Origin: Candidatus Lambdaproteobacteria bacterium
Lineage (GTDB): Bacteria > SAR324 > NAC60-12
Length of the DNA stretch: 15,972 bases
NCBI GenBank assembly: GCA_012964265.1
Contig: DTUH01000058.1
Location: 1 to 15,972, forward strand
Direction of reading: 5' to 3'
This document shows positions 15,697 to 15,972 of the stretch, piece by piece (within the stretch, counting starts at the first letter, position 1; every line of letters starts with the position of its first letter). A program made the translations under genes and the position numbers. The notes under the pieces were generated by a model, which searched no databases, was not told the origin of the DNA, and saw nothing but the letters and a program-made list of their open reading frames with translations.

Positions 15697-15972
15697 TAAT
15701 AGCGGTGAGTGGCTAAGGTTTCGCAAGAAAATATTTTGCCAATATGGAGACATGATAAGTTTATAAACGCATGATATTGCTGTTTTTTATTATTAAATAC
15801 TCCAAAGACGGCAGAACCGCTCCCTGAGACTAATGCACCAAATGCACCATTTTGGAGCAATAAAGATTTCAGTTCAGACAAGACTGGATATTGTGCGAGT
15901 AAAGAAGTTTCAAACTGATTGTAAAGGACCCCAGAACACTCGCAGAGGGAATTTCAGCTGCCACAGAAATGG
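15693..15972 (-). CDS. ispE: IspE C-terminus (4-diphosphocytidyl-2-C-methyl-D-erythritol kinase), partial, apparent frameshift
   Basis: Only the 3' end is in the window. The readable part from about 15932 to 15693 gives LYNQFE, AQYPVLSELK and GAFGALVSGSGSAVFGVF, which are the GHMP-kinase C-terminal motifs of IspE (NDFE, the YP.I..LK helix and the MSGSGSAVFG loop). IspE phosphorylates CDP-methylerythritol in the MEP isoprenoid pathway. In this frame a TGA occurs upstream (complement of 15954-15956), while another frame reads VAAEIPSASVLG up to the C4 tract at 15929-15932; adding one base there joins the two as VLG-VLYNQFE. So the gene is either broken or the sequence has a one-base error. The C-terminal tail is longer than usual and overlaps the next start. 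Confidence 0.8.

Noticed and set aside
15905..15971. Frame with EIPSASVLGS, resembling a GHMP-kinase glycine-rich loop
   Set aside because: It lies only a few residues before the C-terminal NDFE-type motif, so it cannot be the N-terminal ATP loop; better explained as ordinary IspE sequence before a frameshift.

Overview
The window looks like chromosomal DNA of a flagellated Gram-negative (diderm) bacterium of moderate-to-low GC. Lipoproteins, a predicted outer-membrane barrel, a lytic transglycosylase and flagellar export genes all point to a diderm. The gene order and the tandem fliL genes resemble deltaproteobacterial-type lineages (possibly SAR324-like), but this placement is inference. 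Nearly all genes are on the minus strand. The only confident plus-strand gene is the STAS/ankyrin gene in the middle.

Block A (1-4868, minus strand, read right to left) is a tight four-gene operon: a secreted CsgG/FlgO-like protein ending as an outer-membrane barrel; a lipoprotein; a membrane-anchored TPR protein; and a protein running off the left edge. The last three carry four copies of a module resembling the C-terminal periplasmic ring-building (RBM3, beta-collar) part of flagellar MS-ring protein FliF, with an RGD-x-x-x-V-type signature. The edge gene continues through a FliF-like PFW + transmembrane segment into a sequence resembling the FliG N-terminal domain and the start of the FliG middle domain. 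I read this as a possible trans-envelope complex derived from, or working with, the flagellar basal body. This is the most novel part of the window.

Block B (4977-10498) holds a divergent STAS-TM-ankyrin membrane protein, then, on the minus strand, uridine kinase (udk, translationally coupled to a TauE/SafE-family permease) and Lon protease with a plausible promoter.

Block C (10698-14835, minus strand) is a flagellar operon in the order fliL-fliL-fliN-fliO-fliP-fliQ. It encodes two FliL paralogues, the C-ring protein FliN, and the export-gate proteins FliO (with an AMIN-like N-terminal region), FliP and FliQ. fliM is absent from its usual place between fliL and fliN, and fliR does not follow fliQ.

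Block D (14995-15972, minus strand) has a MltD-like lytic transglycosylase lipoprotein preceded by the 3' end of ispE, which seems to carry a one-base frameshift at a C4/G4 tract near the right edge. No tRNA, rRNA, CRISPR array or insertion sequence was seen, and no gene-free gap exceeds 200 bases.
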